Shown here: piece by piece, positions 6,241 through 8,020 of the stretch
How the letters are laid out: every line of letters starts with the position of its first letter
How positions within the stretch are numbered: the stretch's first letter is position 1
NCBI GenBank assembly: GCA_946480565.1
Contig: CAMLKR010000103.1
Coordinates: forward strand, 1-8,020
DNA length: 8,020 nucleotides
Reading direction: 5' to 3'
Source: an uncultured Arenimonas sp.
Lineage (GTDB): Bacteria > Pseudomonadota > Gammaproteobacteria > Xanthomonadales > Xanthomonadaceae
Position numbers and translations under genes: made by a program
Notes under the pieces: model-generated
Seen by the model: only the letters and a program-made list of their open reading frames with translations
Databases searched by the model: none
What the model was told of the DNA's origin: nothing

Positions 6241-6623
6241 TGCGCGATTTCCGCCGGCCGCGGCTGTGGCTGGGCGTCTGGATGTTCGGCATCGCGCTGT
6301 GCATCGCGCTGTCGCTGCTGCCCCCGATCGAGCTGGGCGCGCCGCGCGATTCCGACAAGTTCGGCCATCTGCTGGCCTATTTCACGCTCTCGGCCTGGGC
6401 GGTGTCGATATTCCGCCGGCGCCGAACGCAGTTCCTGGCCGCGCTGGGGCTGTTCGTGCTCGGCCTGTCGCTAGAGTTCGCCCAGGCCCAGCTCACCACC
6501 ACACGCCTGGGCGACCCGCGCGACGCGCTCGCCAACACGCTCGGCATCCTCGCCGGCCTGGCGCTGTCGCTGACCCCTGCCGCCACCTTCCTGCAGCGCC
6601 TCGACCGCCGGTTCTTCCGCTAG
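6240..6623 (+). CDS. VanZ-like family membrane protein
   Basis: A 127-residue protein with four likely membrane helices, at about 9-28, 41-58, 64-80 and 94-113. The VanZ-like hallmarks are present: DSDKFGHLLAYFTLSAWA (37-54, Lys-x-x-His-x-x-x-Tyr-x-x-Leu) and LSLEFAQAQLTTTRLGDPRD followed by ALANTLGILAG (77-106), with the Glu-x-x-Gln, Arg and Asp-x-x-x-N-x-x-G pattern. VanZ confers low-level teicoplanin resistance in enterococci. Most chromosomal VanZ-like proteins, including this one, have no proven role, so resistance should not be assumed. The ATG overlaps the last base of the methyltransferase stop (TGATG). A GTG three bases earlier is an alternative start. It is probably translated by coupling. 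No clear T-tracted terminator follows. Confidence 0.88.
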   Translation: MRDFRRPRLWLGVWMFGIALCIALSLLPPIELGAPRDSDKFGHLLAYFTLSAWAVSIFRRRRTQFLAALGLFVLGLSLEFAQAQLTTTRLGDPRDALANTLGILAGLALSLTPAATFLQRLDRRFFR

Positions 6624-6693
6624 CCGGCTTTCTCCGCAAGCAGGGCGTTTTCGTGCCGGGATCGCTTCTGGCGCCGGGCTCGTTCTTGGCGAT

Positions 6694-6807
6694 AGGCCGC
6701 CGTACGTGAGGTCTTTTTCCGGGGACGCCGTGAACCCATCCATGGGGGCTCTTCGAAAACGTCCATGTTTTCGAAGCCCCGGAAAAAGCCCTCACGCACG
6801 ACGACCT
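6694..6807. repeat. Inverted-repeat element A (31-base arms with inner hairpin)
   Basis: Arms at 6694-6724 and 6777-6807 match as inverted repeats at 27 of 31 positions; the inner 12 (6713-6724, CTTTTTCCGGGG) are perfect. Inside lie a perfect 10-bp hairpin (6751-6760 with 6767-6776, CTTCGAAAAC, six-base loop) and a small CCCA/TGGG stem around 6735-6746. Three of the four arm differences become G:U pairs only in the minus-strand RNA. The fourth (6712/6789) is a mismatch on both strands. The element could be a dispersed intergenic repeat, a MITE-like element or a structured 3' region of the cca transcript. Confidence 0.75.
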
Positions 6808-6922
6808 GCGGACCGTCCGGGCCGGTTATCGAACTTATGAGGTTCGCGAGGGCGTGGGCCGCGAGCTTCCGTGCCTTCTGAGGGCACGCGCTTGTCCCAA
6901 CGGCTCGCCTCGAAGAGACGTG

Positions 6923-7049
6923 GCGACGACGTAGACAAGAGGGGGTGCCTGAAGTGGAGGGCAGGATGCCCGCAACGGCCGCTCGTGAGTTGGTCAGGAT
7001 GACGCTTACGCCCGAGCGGGCAGGCACCCCCTCTTGTCTGCGGCGGCGC
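6923..7049. repeat. Inverted-repeat element B (perfect 19-base arms, extended to 29)
   Basis: Arms at 6933-6951 and 7021-7039 are perfect inverted repeats over 19 bases (AGACAAGAGGGGGTGCCTG). Pairing continues outward to 6923/7049 with three mismatches, giving 26 of 29. The 69-base interior has its own stems: GGGCA/TGCCC at 6959-6963 and 6967-6971 with a three-base loop, and CCGCTCG/CGAGCGG at 6979-6985 and 7013-7019. The fold is therefore a long stem carrying two side hairpins. No transposase or target duplication is visible. Confidence 0.75.
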
Positions 7050-7083
7050 ACGCCGGATCAACCGCCAGCGAGCAAGACGAGCT

Positions 7084-7112
7084 CCCTTGCGCCCGCGAAG
7101 CAAGGGCGCAAG
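7084..7112. repeat. Overlapping hairpins directly after the cca stop
   Basis: CTTGCGCCC at 7086-7094 pairs perfectly with 7104-7112, leaving a nine-base loop. A second, mutually exclusive stem pairs CCCTTGC (7084-7090) with GCAAGGG (7100-7106). The repeat begins at the base next to the cca TGA (7113-7115). On the minus strand no T-tract follows, so it is not a classical intrinsic terminator. It may still protect or mark the cca mRNA 3' end. Confidence 0.5.
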
Positions 7113-8020
7113 TCAGGAGGCGAGGGCGTCGCGGATGGCGGTGATGCGGGCCTTGCGCAGCCATTCGCCGATGGCGGGGCCCTCGAGGCCGGTGGCGACT
7201 GCGTGGCCGGCCGAGACCGCGGCGGCGGCCGCGTGCAGCTTGAGAAGCAGCGGACCGGAAGGATACGCGGCTTCCGACAGCCCCCGCCGCCCCCGCTTGT
7301 CCGCCTCGCAGGCCAGCGCCAGCTGCCCGATGCGCTCGGGCTTGCGGAAACCGTCGCAGCGCGCGATCAGATCGTGCACCGTCTCCGGCCGCAGCTCGGC
7401 CAGACGATGCACGTTGAGATGCTCCCGGCAGACGATCTCCGCGACCGCCGCGAACTCCGCCGGTACTTTCCAGCGCGCACAGACCGCACGCAGCGGCCGC
7501 ACACCGCTGTGCTCGTGGCCGATGTGCTTGGGAAGTTCGGACGCCGGCGTCAGCGCCTTGCCCAGGTCGTGCGTCAGCGCGCAGAAACCGACCAGCGCGT
7601 CACCGGGCGCCAGCCGCGCCGCCATGTCCAGCACCATCTGCGTGTGGATGCCGGTGTCGACTTCAGGGTGGTATTCGGGCCGCTGCGGCACCCCGTAGAG
7701 CGCGTCCACTTCCGGCAACAGCTTCGCCAGCGCCCCGCAGTCGCGCAGCAGCGCGATGGCGGCCGAGGGCTGCGGCATCTCCAGCGCCTTCTTCAGTTCC
7801 TGCCAGACGCGCTCGGCGACCAGGTGGTCGACCTCGCCGGCGGCGACCATGCCGCGCATCAGCGCCAGCGTCTCGGGCGCGAGGGTGAAGCCCAGCGGCG
7901 CGAAGCGCGCCAGGAACCGCGCCGCGCGCAGGATGCGCACCGGGTCTTCGGCAAAGGCTGGCGAAACGTGGCGCAGCACGCGCGCCTCGATGTCGCGCGC
8001 ACCGCCGAAGGGATCGACCA
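7113..8020 (-). CDS. cca: Multifunctional CCA-adding enzyme (C-terminal part; 5' end outside window)
   Basis: The gene enters from the right edge; 301 codons are visible and the frame is open to base 8020, so the start and the N-terminal GxSxD nucleotidyltransferase motif lie outside. The enzyme adds or repairs the 3' CCA of tRNAs. The visible part starts [20 protein letters not shown], followed by [19 protein letters not shown], the class II nucleotidyltransferase neck. The HD domain comes next: [12 protein letters not shown] (His near visible residue 125), [11 protein letters not shown] (His-Asp near 150-151) and [12 protein letters not shown]. This matches the E. coli-type enzyme, which also has phosphatase and phosphodiesterase activity. 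[20 protein letters not shown] and a helical tail end the protein. The GTG at 7979 is internal, not the start. E. coli Cca is about 412 residues, so roughly a quarter is missing here. Confidence 0.96.
   Translation of the reverse strand, partial: VDPFGGARDIEARVLRHVSPAFAEDPVRILRAARFLARFAPLGFTLAPETLALMRGMVAAGEVDHLVAERVWQELKKALEMPQPSAAIALLRDCGALAKLLPEVDALYGVPQRPEYHPEVDTGIHTQMVLDMAARLAPGDALVGFCALTHDLGKALTPASELPKHIGHEHSGVRPLRAVCARWKVPAEFAAVAEIVCREHLNVHRLAELRPETVHDLIARCDGFRKPERIGQLALACEADKRGRRGLSEAAYPSGPLLLKLHAAAAAVSAGHAVATGLEGPAIGEWLRKARITAIRDALAS

Larger units (their letters stand above)
6624..7112. other. 489-base gene-free region made of nested inverted repeats
   Basis: No supported gene lies here. 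It holds two long inverted-repeat elements (6694-6807 and 6923-7049), a 6-bp hairpin at 6870-6888 (CGTGCC/GGCACG) between them, and a 9-bp repeat next to the cca stop (7086-7112). The minus strand has an unbroken reading frame at 6620-7051 whose product is Arg-rich and runs straight through both palindromic arms. It shows no domain, so I read it as a by-product of high GC. The first stretch (6624-6693) has no clear feature. Similar sequence is, from memory, scattered between genes in Lysobacter- and Luteimonas-type genomes and annotated there as short hypothetical proteins; this was not checked. Confidence 0.6.

Noticed and set aside
6240..6623. A teicoplanin-resistance gene
   Set aside because: It has the VanZ-like fold, but such proteins are widespread in Gram-negative chromosomes and no other glycopeptide-resistance gene is present.
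6923..7049. An integron attC recombination site
   Set aside because: The size and hairpin form are suggestive, but the RYYYAAC and GTTRRRY end boxes are absent and no cassette genes or integrase are nearby.
6620..7051. A 143-codon minus-strand protein in the intergenic region
   Set aside because: It runs through both arms of two inverted repeats, is very Arg-rich, shows no domain and has no clear ribosome-binding site. It is better explained as repeat-derived, though a conservation test would settle it.
7084..7112. A Rho-independent terminator for cca
   Set aside because: The stem is good, but the minus-strand sequence after it (GGAGCTCGTCTTGC) has no T-tract.
1..8020. CRISPR array, tRNA or rRNA genes, insertion sequences, prophage or defence genes
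   Set aside because: No spaced direct repeats, tRNA-like cloverleaf with TTCGA arm, transposase, integrase or known defence domain was found on either strand.

Overview
This is a chromosomal housekeeping stretch from a GC-rich gammaproteobacterium. The divergent rpsU/tsaD pair, with rpsU followed by a YqeY-type gene, is the head of the macromolecular-synthesis operon (normally rpsU, yqeY, dnaG, rpoD in this group). The E. coli-type FolB, FolK, TsaD and HD-domain Cca proteins, the very high GC content and the gene order point to Xanthomonadales, probably a Lysobacter/Luteimonas-like Xanthomonadaceae. That placement is inference; no search was run.

Layout. Bases 1-515 (minus): the 5' part of a GatB/YqeY-domain gene, an intrinsic terminator, then rpsU. 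Bases 516-651: a divergent promoter region whose -10 lies in a perfect 17-bp palindrome. Bases 652-2522 (plus): tsaD, folB and folK, tightly packed, with folB and folK overlapping at ATGA. Bases 2523-3419: a promoter and a six-helix membrane protein of unknown function. Bases 3473-3504: a long hairpin between convergent genes. Bases 3481-5000 (minus): a pteridine-reductase-type SDR and a YafK-type L,D-transpeptidase-fold enzyme, overlapping at GTGA. Bases 5056-6623 (plus): a MidA/NDUFAF7-type methyltransferase and a small VanZ-like membrane protein, overlapping by one base. Bases 6624-7112: a 489-base gene-free region full of nested inverted repeats. Bases 7113-8020 (minus): the 3' three quarters of cca, cut by the window edge.

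Functions. Translation and tRNA maturation (rpsU, tsaD, cca, and possibly YqeY) sit beside folate biosynthesis (folB, folK, and an SDR that could reduce dihydropterins or dihydrofolate). The other genes concern the cell envelope (YafK-like enzyme, VanZ-like protein, six-helix membrane protein) or protein methylation (MidA-like).

No phage, insertion sequence, CRISPR array or defence system is visible. The least explained part is 6624-7112. It holds two large inverted repeats with structured interiors, probably a dispersed intergenic repeat family or a structured RNA 3' of cca. In one of them, the arm differences favour a structure made from the minus-strand transcript.
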